The notes under the pieces: generated by a model | Databases searched by the model: none | What the model was told of the DNA's origin: nothing | The model's input: only the letters and a program-made list of their open reading frames with translations | Position numbers and translations under genes: made by a program | In this document: in pieces, positions 1 through 9,745 of the stretch | Layout: each line of letters begins with the position of its first letter | How positions within the stretch are numbered: the stretch's first letter is position 1 | Assembly (NCBI GenBank): GCA_951799405.1 | Contig: OX637350.1 | Span: 8,169,852-8,233,851 of the forward strand | Length of the DNA: 64,000 nt | Direction: 5' to 3' | Origin: Agapetus fuscipes | Taxonomy: Eukaryota > Arthropoda > Insecta > Trichoptera > Glossosomatidae

Positions 1-39
1 GATTTATTTTATCTTAATAATGTACTCGTAAAAACGAAA

Positions 40-168
40 CGCAAGGTCTTTCTTTTACGATTTGGATTATTTTCTCGAGCGCTTTAGATGTTGTTCACTT
101 GATAATGGAGTGATAACATCGAAAGCGCCCGAGGAAATAAATCAAGTCGTTATAAAAAAACATTATTT
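40..168. repeat. Palindromic MITE-5, copy 1
   Basis: Two arms of about 50 bp are imperfect reverse complements around a short spacer near 112-124. Each arm carries a ctcgagcgcttt-like core (ctcgagcgctttagatgtt on the left, aacatcgaaagcgcccgag on the right). Related sequence recurs at 16199-16275 and 45399-45507, so this is a dispersed family and not a chance hairpin. No transposase frame is present. The class is unknown. Confidence 0.6.
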
Positions 169-837
169 TTTATTTGTACATTATTAATGTAGTTTTTTAT
201 AACATTTAAAAAAAGATTTAAGAACACTAATCCAGATCCCGGCTCTATGCTAGCTTTATATTTCGTCCACGAGTACCACATAGTATGGCGTTGAAAGGCC
301 CGCCGTTATCGAGGCCGCTAACGTTCACATTATTCAATAGAAGGGATTTCGTTAAATCTCACTTTGAAAATTTTAGCTTTGGTCAAAAGGGTTAAAGTGT
401 TAAACACTCACGCTGAAAGTTGTTTATGTGAGCTGCGTGGATGAAAACAAGGCTCCAACAAACAAAAAGCTCTCCTTACCTTTTTGCGTTTTTTGTGAAA
501 TGAAAATCCCTTCAATGATATTACATGTAACCTATGAACTTTATTTTCTTCGGATTTTGGGATATGATCTGGATGTTAATTTTACATAAATTGATTTTCA
601 GTGTAGAAATAGTTAAATAAATAAGAATAGCAGCGATTTCTGTACGCGATCTCAATTGGTACAAAGTTTGAGTTCCATTCTGGACGGCTAGGGCTTGATC
701 CCCACCAATCTAATCTAATCTAAGTTTAAGACCTAGATTAGATTAGGCACCAAGGATGTCAGAATTGATTTACCATTTCGGTGATTATTTTAAACCCGAA
801 ATTAAAAGATCGGCGAAGTGAAATCATCCTTCATAAA
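169..837. other. AT-rich sequence, nothing recognised
   Basis: I see no gene or clear repeat here. The only pattern is a short run of taatc/gatta motifs near 705-745 that form a small inverted repeat and resemble the tandem tails of the D-tail repeats. Confidence 0.4.
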
Positions 838-945
838 AAATGAGTATCGGGCAGGGAAATCCCCACTTCAAAGTGAAGTGACTGGCTTAGGGTCAGCCAC
901 ATGCCATATGCGACCACTTCGTAAGAAATTTTGCTATTTGTGCAG
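838..945 (+). repeat. Diverged SINE-3 3' fragment
   Basis: The order of short blocks (atgagta, ccacttcaaagtgaagtg, ggtcagcc, catatgcgacc, cttcg, aagaa) matches the 3' half of the better preserved SINE-3 at 21008-21336 read on its own strand. The tRNA-like head is missing. The match is old and patchy. Confidence 0.45.
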
Positions 946-1419
946 ATTAGTTGCGTTGCTGTACACACCAGATAGCCAGCATGCATCATGCAGACCACCC
1001 TAACTATGGAAGGACTGCTGCTCTTCTACATCATGAAAGGGAGCGATTTTCGAACGAACTAATCGATTGGTTTTCATACTTTTCGTCTGGTTTACCTGTA
1101 AAAAAATTATGTATTGGCAAGTTCATTGTATAGAAAATTCATTCAAATAATAAGTTTACTTAATAAGATCGACTATAATGAAACGAGCAATAATCTAACT
1201 GCGAAACCCGCGCCAAGTATGGAATGTGTTATTCTTTAATTAACTCGGTGGAAAATTGCATTTTTCGCGCCCGCTGACTTGATTAAACTCCCCGGGCGTG
1301 TTATTTTTCTACCCCTCCTTCCCTCCCCCCTCCCCGCCTGGCGCGATATTTTCCGAGCGATGTGTTTTCACTCTGCATACCCGGCTGACGTTCTCCAATT
1401 TATCATCGAATACACTCCT

Positions 1420-1573
1420 GCACCCCAAGTATAAAACTTAACGTTGAAATTCTCGAGTTGCACAAAAAATGTAGGCAAAATTAAACTCTCACTAAAGGCG
1501 CTGTTAAAGTTTTCTTGTATTTTTCTGTATACACTATACTTGAGTTTAAACGATTTTTTTTTTACTCGGGGTA
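1420..1573. mobile_element. Palindromic MITE M1, copy 1
   Basis: This is one of about 20 copies of a roughly 150-bp element that is a palindrome almost from end to end. It starts caccccaagtataaaac and ends with the reverse complement, actcggggta. The inner arms carry the family's gagtttaaac block, and the centre reads ctcactaaaggcgctgtt. The family consensus ends in TACCCC/GGGGTA, which fits insertion at TA dinucleotides as in Tc1/mariner-type MITEs (inference). It has no coding capacity, and a transcript would fold into a long hairpin. Confidence 0.8.
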
Positions 1574-2570
1574 TTGGACGGTCCCGCACCCTCATCCTAT
1601 CTGGCTAGACGTATCCAATCTATGGTTTTTGTGTGAACGTCAAATCTCGGGCTTTTAACCGGCTGCATATTTTTAAGTTTTTTCAGGAATACAAAAAGTC
1701 AAACGTGATTATAAAATAACGTAGTTACCACTTTCTTTTAAACTGAAAACTTACCGGTGGTTTTTGTTTACGTGTTGTTCTATTCTAATGAAGTCGGACG
1801 TTTTTTACACGGATGTTTAAAATTTGAGTTTTTCTCGGAAGACAAACGTTACACGACCAATGACCATGTAACTGAGGCCCTTATCAAACAATACCAAATT
1901 ATTAGTCAGCTTTGTCGTTGCAATCGGCGGTGTGACTTCAATTTTTTTTTTGGTGTTTTTAAATGTGCAGACCTTTGAAAGTTAGATAAGACTAATTTAC
2001 CTATCGGCACCGCCAAAATATATCAGAAATTTTATATTCGTAGAGACGGCGTAAAGTTAAAACTAGCGTATTCTCTTACTTGTAGGTACTGGTCGGGATT
2101 TTGGACAGGAGTCCTAGGTCGCTGATTTCTTGGGGATGTTCTTCAATAAAAATCTTGAATCTCGGTTGATATGTTGGTTTTGTATTTCCGGTATACATTT
2201 TACAACAGTGGATTGGAGAATTTATCACAGAATAACTAGGCAGAATAAAGAAACAGTTCGAGTAAATGAACTGCTCAAATTATAATAAGAAAAGGAACAA
2301 CTTGTTCTGCGAACAATTGCTTTTAAAGCACAATAATACAACCCACATATGAACTGGTAACAAAAACAGATGATCAGCCAATGGGAATAATTGACTAATC
2401 AGATTCTGACACGTCATCTCTTCACTGAGCTAAGATGATTTATGCTTCACTGAACTGAGATTATAATCTTTTTATACCTATCATTATATATTATTATTTA
2501 AAGTAAAAATTCCCATATCATCATCAAAATGTTTTAACAATGTTTTTTTTTCTCTATCATTTTCACAAAC
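1574..2570. other. Unassigned AT-rich stretch
   Basis: I find no gene here. A dinucleotide run (tatatatata, 2574-2589) at its right edge is the 3' tail of the neighbouring LINE-A fragment. Confidence 0.4.
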
Positions 2571-2858
2571 AGGTATATATATATATATAAGGATAATTTA
2601 TTTTAATGTACACATAATTAAAGAGCGCCGTTTTTGTGTGTGTCACACCTCAAGGGCCCTCTCAAATCACGGATAAGATTTCTTGTAAAGATGTGTATTT
2701 AGTGCTCCTTTAAAGACACCAACAGTCTTTGCCTTCCTCACATTAGGTGGCAGTCTGTTCCACTCCATTGGTCCCGCAAACCGGAAAGCACGGTCCCCAA
2801 AATTAGTGCGTGTCTGACGGTGTGGCTGAACCAAGTCCACCACGCCATCCCCTACATT
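2571..2858 (-). pseudogene. LINE-A 3' end, 5'-truncated
   Basis: The minus strand reads the last ~60 residues of a CR1/L2-like LINE protein (ending KTHLYKKSYP-like, stop at 2667-2669), then the 3' UTR with gggcccttgaggtgtgacac and aacggcgct, then an AT tail. It is nearly identical to 5390-5650 on the opposite strand, so the two form an inverted pair about 2.7 kb apart. The reverse-transcriptase core is absent, so it cannot move on its own. Confidence 0.8.
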
Positions 2859-2859
2859 A

Positions 2860-3524
2860 CATTCCTGTAAGAGATGTGCATTTTCATTAAATTTACAATT
2901 ATCATTATTTTATTTTCCCAAGAAATCATATTATACGCTTGCTCTCAAATAGCGTCTTATTGATATGCATTGAGGGGTATCGGGATGAATGGCCGGTCTG
3001 AAATTGAGGCCACTTGATAAATACGGGTCACAGTGGTCTGTTATCCACCCCCCGGGCCTCTCGCGGTCTCCCCCAAGCCTCCTCGAGAAGCGGAGGCCGG
3101 TGGAATCTTCCAGAATGATTTATTTCAAATCTTGGAGGGGTCGCTGCGCCCCGCGGAAGAGGTTCAGGGAATAAATTTTTAGTTGTTCCGCTAAAATAGA
3201 GCACGACGTAAATTGAATGGAAACGCGGGAAGATAAATGAGACGAGTGATTTTGAGGTGTAGGATTAGAGTAAGGGGGCTTGAATAATGGAAGTAACAAA
3301 TTCAGGTAACGCGATTAAAATAAGCATATTTATGAAACGCATACCACATGTTTTTAAATAATTGCATAATTTCAACATTACTGCAGTTTTTTTCTGGCAT
3401 TTTTTTTGTCATCTCTTCTAAAAAATGATGAATTTCTTTTATAGTCTAAAATTAGTTTAATCAATTGTTGACATATATTTATTATTGTGGAAATATTATA
3501 ATCAAATTTTAATCGTTGTAAGTG
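2860..3524. other. Unassigned; GC-richer patch at 3040-3170
   Basis: A purine/pyrimidine-rich GC patch (3040-3170) with cctcgag and cggaggccgg stands out from AT-rich flanks. I find no convincing splice pair or family match. Confidence 0.3.
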
Positions 3525-3750
3525 TTATGGCCGAGGTTAAGTCGCTATTCTTGACTAGCGTATTTCGAACAGAATAATGCTGGTTCGAATCACGCCTGGC
3601 TCTTTGACCATAACTTCAACTCTGGTTTAACAGATGCCATTGCATGCACTCAAGCTTCTGCTTGCGCATGAAGACAACTGGCCAGGCAAAATAGGTTGGT
3701 GAATTGCACTCCTCGTCACAAATCTATTGAAAAAAAATGAAAAAAAAAGT
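3525..3750 (+). mobile_element. tRNA-headed SINE-2, copy 1
   Basis: The head reads like a type II (Leu/Ser-like) tRNA: a box A-like ggccgaggttaag near 3530, a long variable region, and a clear box B, ggttcgaatca, near 3573. The body contains accataacttcaactctggtt, and the 3' part ggccaggcaaaataggttgg is shared with 47161-47395. It ends in an A-rich tail (3725-3750). These are the parts of a Pol III-transcribed SINE. The mismatched acceptor region and attached body argue against a working tRNA gene. Confidence 0.75.
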
Positions 3751-3869
3751 CATGGAAGGGACGTTTAACACACCGCCATAAAAAAATGACTCTTGCCGAT
3801 GTAAACTTAATGTAGATCGCAGATTGACTCGACTTGAATTGCATCGGATAATTTTCACTTCGTCTTGCT

Positions 3870-4068
3870 TATATTGGCCTCCATAGACCAAATAGGTGAG
3901 ATTGCGAAAGAATGGAACCTGCAGAGTGAGACTAAGAGAAGAGCATGTATGAAGAAAGTGATGAATGTTGAAGAGACGAAAGAGGTATGCAAGGACAGAA
4001 AAAAGTGGAGACGCATTTGTGGAGGTACCGGCCACCCCTAGTGGAACGACGGCAGGATACAGTAACAG
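3870..4068 (+). pseudogene. LINE-C ORF C-terminal remnant
   Basis: Frame 3883-4041 reads IDQIGEIAKEWNLQSETKRR and continues to CKDRKKWRRICGGTGHP with a TAG stop at 4039-4041. This is the conserved tail that follows the reverse-transcriptase domain in RTE-like and related LINEs. Similar tails occur at 15087, 36213 and 61813. The RT core is missing, and the last 3' UTR bases (gatacagtaacag) are shared with the other copies. Confidence 0.75.
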
Positions 4069-4365
4069 TATACAATGTGTTATGGTCCTTATTTAAGACG
4101 TCGAGGTTCCGTTCCCCACACCATGTATAGTCGCGTCGTCTATGACCACACTGCTGCCTCAGCCGAGGCGTATCTGACATAATTAATGGTCGGGCATCTC
4201 AATTATTGCACTGATATGGGCACCACTATAGCCTAGGGAAGCGACTGAAGGATTTATCGACAGGGAAACTGCTTGTTTGCTGTTAGTGAGGCGATAAAAC
4301 AATTCGATGAGGAAATAATACATGCTCAAATTTGGCGAGAATAAGACCTTTTGTTTTCATCTGTA

Positions 4366-4511
4366 TTCTTATGTTCATTTGAGGCTTGGATTTTATTTGT
4401 AAGTACACATTCAGCATTTGTAAGCGCGAACTATACTTGTTGGTTTGTGGGCATACATCTGAGATCTTTAAATGAATATATCCTTGCAACTTAGATTATA
4501 GATTATAGATT
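4366..4511 (+). repeat. D-tail repeat, 5'-truncated
   Basis: It contains tatgttcatttgagg, gtaagcgcgaact and tttgtgggcatacat, and ends cttgcaacttagattatag followed by tandem gattatagat units. This is the 3' half of the family described at 53950-54224. Confidence 0.75.
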
Positions 4512-5138
4512 CTTCCAAAAGCTATATCCCATATCATCAAATGGCCTACATATTTTCTTCCTCCACTCCGACTGTCTTCGGCTGCAACCTTCCAAGCTGG
4601 TCAACAATCCAACCATCATCTTCCACATCCTCTTTCCTATTTCATTTGTCTCTAAGGCCTTTGTAAAACCTATAATGATGTCATCACTTGAGCCTTAATC
4701 TATCTTGTTGTCATAAGTGAATATTCCTTATTGATCCAGTGGTAGTTTAGCTTGTGGAGCTACAATGATAATGTTTAATTTAATGACTGAATTTTTATCC
4801 ATTTGAATTTTTAAAGAATTAATGACTGAATGTTCAGTGGCGTTTCGTAATGTGGACATTCCAAGGGCGCTCGTGGAAATGATACCAGAATTTTGTTTGC
4901 TTTTATGCTTTTTGAAATTTTCCATGGTCTTCTACTTGTAGTACATTGTGAGGTACCTAAATGGTTTCAGGCCAGGGGATTAACATATGCAAATGCACGC
5001 TCTCCAAACATACACAGTTAGGAGTACTAAATTGTAGGCACATGTTTATTGTTATTTGAAACATTCCACCAGTTGTTTTTTTTTTTATTAAGCCTCTTTA
5101 CGTTTTATACGCACTACATTACTTGCATTTGTGTCCAA

Positions 5139-5190
5139 CAGCCAATCCGCTAGAAGTGGCTTATACCTCTGCAGATGTGTTTCTACTTTA
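5139..5190 (-). pseudogene. LINE-C short remnant
   Basis: The plus strand reads ccgctagaagtgg ... acctctgcagatgtgtttct, the reverse complement of the LINE-C end (ETHLQRY-like residues). The same block occurs at 60529-60590. It directly abuts the LINE-A copy that follows. Confidence 0.5.
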
Positions 5191-5204
5191 TTCTATATAA
5201 TTTA

Positions 5205-5660
5205 CTCGCATTACTCCATTGTTAGGGAAACTGCATTGGCTTCGTTTTCCGGAGAGGGTGGTCTACCGTGTTTGTCTGATGGTGTATAAGGCTGTAAATG
5301 GTACAGCTCCTTCATATTTGGCTGACATGTTTACACCCGTTGAGAGGGATTTGAGGCGCCAAACGCTCAGATCTGCAGGGGATGGCGTGGTGGACTTGGT
5401 TCAGCCACACCGTCAGACACGCACTAATTTTGGGGACCGTGCTTTCCGGTTTGCGGGACCAATGGAGTGGAACAGACTGCCACCTAATGTGAGGAAGGCA
5501 AAGACTGTTGGTGTCTTTAAAGGAGCACTAAAGACACATCTTTACAATAAATCTTATCCGTGATTTGAGAGGGCCCTTGAGGTGTGACACACACAAAAAC
5601 GGCGCTCTTCAATTATGTGTAGGTACATTAAAATAAATTATCCTTATATATATACATATA
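5205..5660 (+). pseudogene. LINE-A C-terminal domain and 3' UTR
   Basis: An open frame through 5210-5563 reads ITPLLGKLHWLRFPERVVYR, then VCLMVYKAVNG, FGDRAFRFAGP and KTHLYNKSYP with a TGA at 5561-5563. This is the C-terminal region of CR1/L2-type LINE proteins, downstream of the reverse-transcriptase core. The 3' UTR holds gggcccttgaggtgtgacac, aaaacggcgctct and an AT-dinucleotide tail. The frame has no proper start and is a typical 5'-truncated insertion. Confidence 0.85.
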
Positions 5661-7759
5661 TATATTCTGTTCTTACACACTTCTTTCATCTTTCCGACAT
5701 TCATAACTCTCTTCATGTACATGTTTTTCGATTTTTCTCTCTCTTCAGATGCAATTCATTTGTAATCTAGCTGATGTGTACTATTATTCGAAAATTTCCA
5801 CCACCTGTTTTTTTATTGTGTCTACCTTTGCACATTTCGTGCGCATTGCAGCATGCTTCTTGTTTTATTTGCACTGGAAATATAATTCTCGGCTGCACAA
5901 AAATCCAAAACAATAAATTACCATCACAAGTCAAGTGGAACTCGGACCGGAAATGCACGAGGAGGCAAGCGGTGATGCTGAAAACGGTGTGCGATCAAAA
6001 AATAATATTCTCTTCAAATTTCCGAATATCGGCAGCCAGCATATTCGGCTGGCGTCTAGTCCTCGAGATTAATGAGAATCCAGCCGAAATATTTCCCAAG
6101 TTTATAACTTCACGATAACATTCAATCAAAGAATATTTTGGAAGTTGAAACAGCGCGCCTAGTGAGCGTATTAGTATTGGGTTTATTTTCGTAATACGGT
6201 ATTGTTCGGTGTTAACGTAGAGTTTTGGGGTGCTGGCCTCTCATGCGCCCCTAGTGCCATTATTAATTGACGAACCCTCAATTATTGCGCCGGAATGGAG
6301 TGCTCACTGGACCATGGCTCCAGTACTGGACCAGGGCCTCTCCAAGCATGCTTATGTACAAAACACTCGATTATTTATCCTCCTTTTGAAGGAGCTACGT
6401 GACATGCTTCAACTTGTTCTTTTGATAGTGCGATAACCCTTTTGTTAGGCTCTCCCATTGTCTTTGATGACTAAATTTAGTGGAATCTGCTATAAATACG
6501 TAATTTAGATTATCTTTGTCATGTTTCCATCATCTTGAACAAAAGCATTATTACATCCAAAATTTAGTGTAGTATCTCCTTAACCTATTTCAGACCTACT
6601 TTATATATTGTTTATACATCGTTTCTTATATACACAAATATTCTACGTTTGTGGATCAACTATAATAATCTATTATCTAAATTAGATATGCTAACATTGA
6701 AGATTCATATTAAATGTATTTTTTTGTTTGCTTATTATAAATACATACCGCTGCCTTAGTTTTTGTTTACCGTATAAGCCATTGAGGAGATTTACATGAG
6801 CAATGTTTGCATGTGTACTGGACCAATGTGTCTTATAAAAATAAGAAATTTATTTTAAAAATATTTAAAAGAACTCTCACATTATCGAGTTTTACGGCTT
6901 TTCTTAGCTCAGATTGTGTAGAATTTGATTCATAAGACAACTGCATGAAAAAGTCATATTTGACAAGATTGGCGTATACGATAACTGAAGGGCGATACAT
7001 TCTACGTCTGGGTAGTAGCAGTTATCAAAAAAATATTTCCCGCAATAAAAAGTTGAGAATAATGAAGCATAGAAAGTGTTGTGCTGAACATTGTAAAACT
7101 AAAGTCATAAAAGTGAGCACTTCTAAACTGCGATCAGCGTTTTAATGCCGCATAACTTTCCTTTACTGGTACCATTTTTACTGTTAGTAAATTGATTTTA
7201 TTTCAGCTTTCCACGGTGTAGACACAATAAAAATATGTATCAGTTGTACAACTTTGTATTCGATGTAAAATTTATCTGCGATTTTTGCCTCTACGATTTT
7301 CTCTGAAAGGAATTTCCATGTGAATAATAGTGTTTTTTTGTGACAATACTTAACGTGAATCGTAGAAAGATATTATCCTTTTTTCCTGAAAATCATACAA
7401 TGTTATTTTTGAGCAGATATACAAAGTTATACTTGTAATATATTGTTAGTAATTGTTATTTGAGTCTTACATTTTTATTTGTAAATATGGAAAGATTTCT
7501 CATATGTAGATATTATATGCTTTAAATGAATAAAGCATCCCCTACAATGTGTTGTAAGGATTGTACGGGGTTGTGAAATGGCTTCTTGTTTATTATTTTC
7601 CCGCTGAAATAATGAAAAATGTTGTAATGTCCCTCCCTCGTCATCCAGCCTTTATCTCCGCCTAGCAGCCGGAGTGGCCGCAACGAAAATGACTCCGTGT
7701 TAATTATTATAAAAGAAACCTCCCACAAAGAAATAAGTTTTACTTTGTAAGAGCTCTGC
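5661..7759. other. Unassigned AT-rich stretch
   Basis: No gene found. Small patterns: an ~13-bp inverted repeat (atattcggctgg ... ccagccgaaatat, about 6040-6090), and a GC-richer patch at 6225-6350 with no splice pair that I trust. The short frames here show no family motif. Confidence 0.35.
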
Positions 7760-7918
7760 GCGCCAAGTATAAAACATCACGTTTAAACTCAACCGTAACC
7801 TTTTACCAAAAATGTATCTTAAATTAAACGCTCACTAAAAGTCCCGTTTTAGTTTCCATTTACTTTTTTGGTTAAAGCTCTGGATGAGTTTAAACGTTAC
7901 GTTTATACTCTGAGGTAC
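7760..7918. mobile_element. Palindromic MITE M1, copy 2
   Basis: The element begins cgccaagtataaaacatcacg and ends gtttatactctgaggta, with gtttaaactcaacc/gatgagtttaaac arms. Both halves are present. The outermost bases have decayed. Confidence 0.8.
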
Positions 7919-8988
7919 TGTTCTCCGAGTTTCTATTTTTAAGAATCCTTTTTTGTGTGAAACTTGTTTAACAGAGCCTGAAAAAGTGTTCTTGGGCTTT
8001 TAAAAGTTTCCTTTTGTTCAATGGCAATCTGTTTTCCATAAATAATTGCCAAAACTCTGGGACTAATTTATAATGTGAATCTGAATTGAGTTATAAAAAT
8101 AATCCTTGAATTTATCGGAAATCGAATCACTTATTCAAGCTTTTTTAAGAAATAATAAAACTAAATTCTGGACATTCTTACTATTCTTTCATGTTTTAGG
8201 TACCGAACTTTCCATTCTAAAAATTTAACAGTTGTTACATGTAAGCAAAATTGAAAATATTTATTAAATAAATCCTCATTTGGTAACTAAAATCTTTACA
8301 CAATCAAAAAGCCTTGTTTACTTCATCCATAAAAATACAATTTAATCAGATATATAATTCAAGCTTTTCCAACTAGATTTTTTTTGCTTAATTTACGGAT
8401 AAATAAAAAAAAACTTTTTTTTTTAAATCTACCAGCTGCCGTTTGCAGTGAATTAAATTGTTTCTTCCCTTTACAAAATGTAGTTTATTCTTCCCTCCAC
8501 TATTTCATTTCTTCCATTCGCCAATCTCCTCAAGTCGCATGTTACGTGTTTTCCTGTTATCAAATAAAGTGGTTCGTCCCCGAGTGTCAACACACCATAA
8601 AGCCCTCTGTGACTGACAAAGCCGACAGACAATATTTACTCGACATGCAATAATATTAACGAATACACTGTCACATACATACGCATGTATGTGAATACAA
8701 AGGCCTTCGTGTGCTGCTGAGGTAAGATGTTTGTCAGAAACATGTTTTTAAGAAACCATTAGGATGATTTGATCTGAGAACAGCCCTTTCAGGTTTATGT
8801 TACCTTTCCTCGGAAAAATACATGTTTATTTCACTACCTTGAAAGTGACTTATTTTTTAAGCCCTAACATAATAGCGTTCTTCAGGGACTCAATCTTGAT
8901 CTATACAAGTAGCGCTACTAGTAGGCAGTAAAATCTTATGGTGAATTGTTGGAACCAATATCGTTGATCCCTTGAAAAAATGGCAAAC
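7919..8988. other. Unassigned AT-rich stretch
   Basis: No gene or repeat family recognised. A short inverted repeat (catacatacgcatgtatgtg, about 8673-8692) is the only local structure I noticed. Confidence 0.35.
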
Positions 8989-9440
8989 CTTTTTTTTTTT
9001 TTTTTTAAGGAAATCCTGTGCGGGAGACTCCCTAGATTCTAAAGACTCTAGGGGTCTATGACACTTGTTGTAGTGCCGCAGAGGTGTACAAGCTTGGTCG
9101 TCGCTACACAGCGCCAATACTCAAGCAAGACCCAGTTGCTGTAAGGCTGGATGGACCTTTGGTGACCGGTCATTGGTAAAGGTTTATGAATTTTTCAACC
9201 CAGCGAAGAGCACATTCGAAATATAAATGGTATATTTTTGTACTCCGCCGGGATCCGAATCCACAACCTTCCATTTGCGAGTCCGAAGTGTTGCCGCTAC
9301 GGACTACGGACCGGTCCAAGATGCCAACGACACGCGGTGTACCTGAGCGGTTACCCATCCAAGCACTGACCACGCCCAATGTTGCTTAACTTCGGTGATC
9401 TATGGGAACCGGTGCTTTCAACATGGCTAACGTCGTTGAC
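8989..9440 (-). mobile_element. SINE-1 full copy: 5S rRNA + tRNA heads
   Basis: Read on the minus strand, it starts with a 120-bp 5S rRNA-like head (9321-9440), then a tRNA-like head (9243-9317) with box A gtagtccgtagcgg and box B ggattcggatccc. Next comes a ~190-bp body (gctcttcgctgggttg, ggtccatccagccttac, gcaagacccagttg in complement), then a tail with catagacccctagag and a 17-18-bp A-run (T-run at 8989 on the plus strand). Two Pol III promoter modules in series recall the chimeric 5S/tRNA SINEs known from vertebrates (AmnSINE1 type). A near-identical copy lies at 11526-11977. Confidence 0.88.
9321..9440 (-). other. 5S rRNA-derived head of SINE-1, copy 1
   Basis: The minus strand matches animal 5S rRNA along its length: gtcaacgac at the start, accggttcccatagatcacc, gaagttaagcaacattgggc, a box C-like ggtcagtgcttggatggg, and a 3' end gtgtcgttggcat. 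The length is exactly 120 bp, as in a real 5S gene. Because it runs straight into the tRNA-like head and SINE body, and does so in two places, I call it a retroposon head and not an rRNA gene. Confidence 0.9.
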
Positions 9441-9554
9441 AAAATCCTTAAGAAAAACAAAAACTTAACAAAAACCTAAAGTGCCCTATAGGGTTATATT
9501 TTGAATGAAAAGTTTAATAATGGTTTGATTTTTATAATAATCCCAATTGGATGT

Positions 9555-9745
9555 TAAATAAAACTCCGTTTAATGTCACTTTACGTCTTGAAGCTTATAT
9601 CAAACAAATGTCTATTAAGGAACTTCCTCAAACTGCCAACATTGGTTTCTGTTCTCAACTCCAAAGGCAGACTTTTCCAGCAGGATGGACCAGCCGACCT
9701 AAAAGCCTTGTCCCCGTAGCTACGTTCTGTTTCTGTTCGATTCGT
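9555..9745 (-). pseudogene. LINE-B 3' fragment, decayed
   Basis: The plus strand carries the reverse complement of the LINE-B end: caaacaaatgtctattaagg, ctgttctcaactccaaaggc and ccagcaggatggaccagccg. These correspond to 50110-50230 of the long copy. The 3' UTR (ccgtttaatgtcac) is eroded. The frame is broken. Confidence 0.7.

Noticed and set aside
9321..9440. Functional 5S rRNA gene
   Set aside because: It is fused to a tRNA-like head and SINE body, and the same fusion recurs at 11858-11977. A real 5S gene would end in a T-run terminator after about 120 bp.
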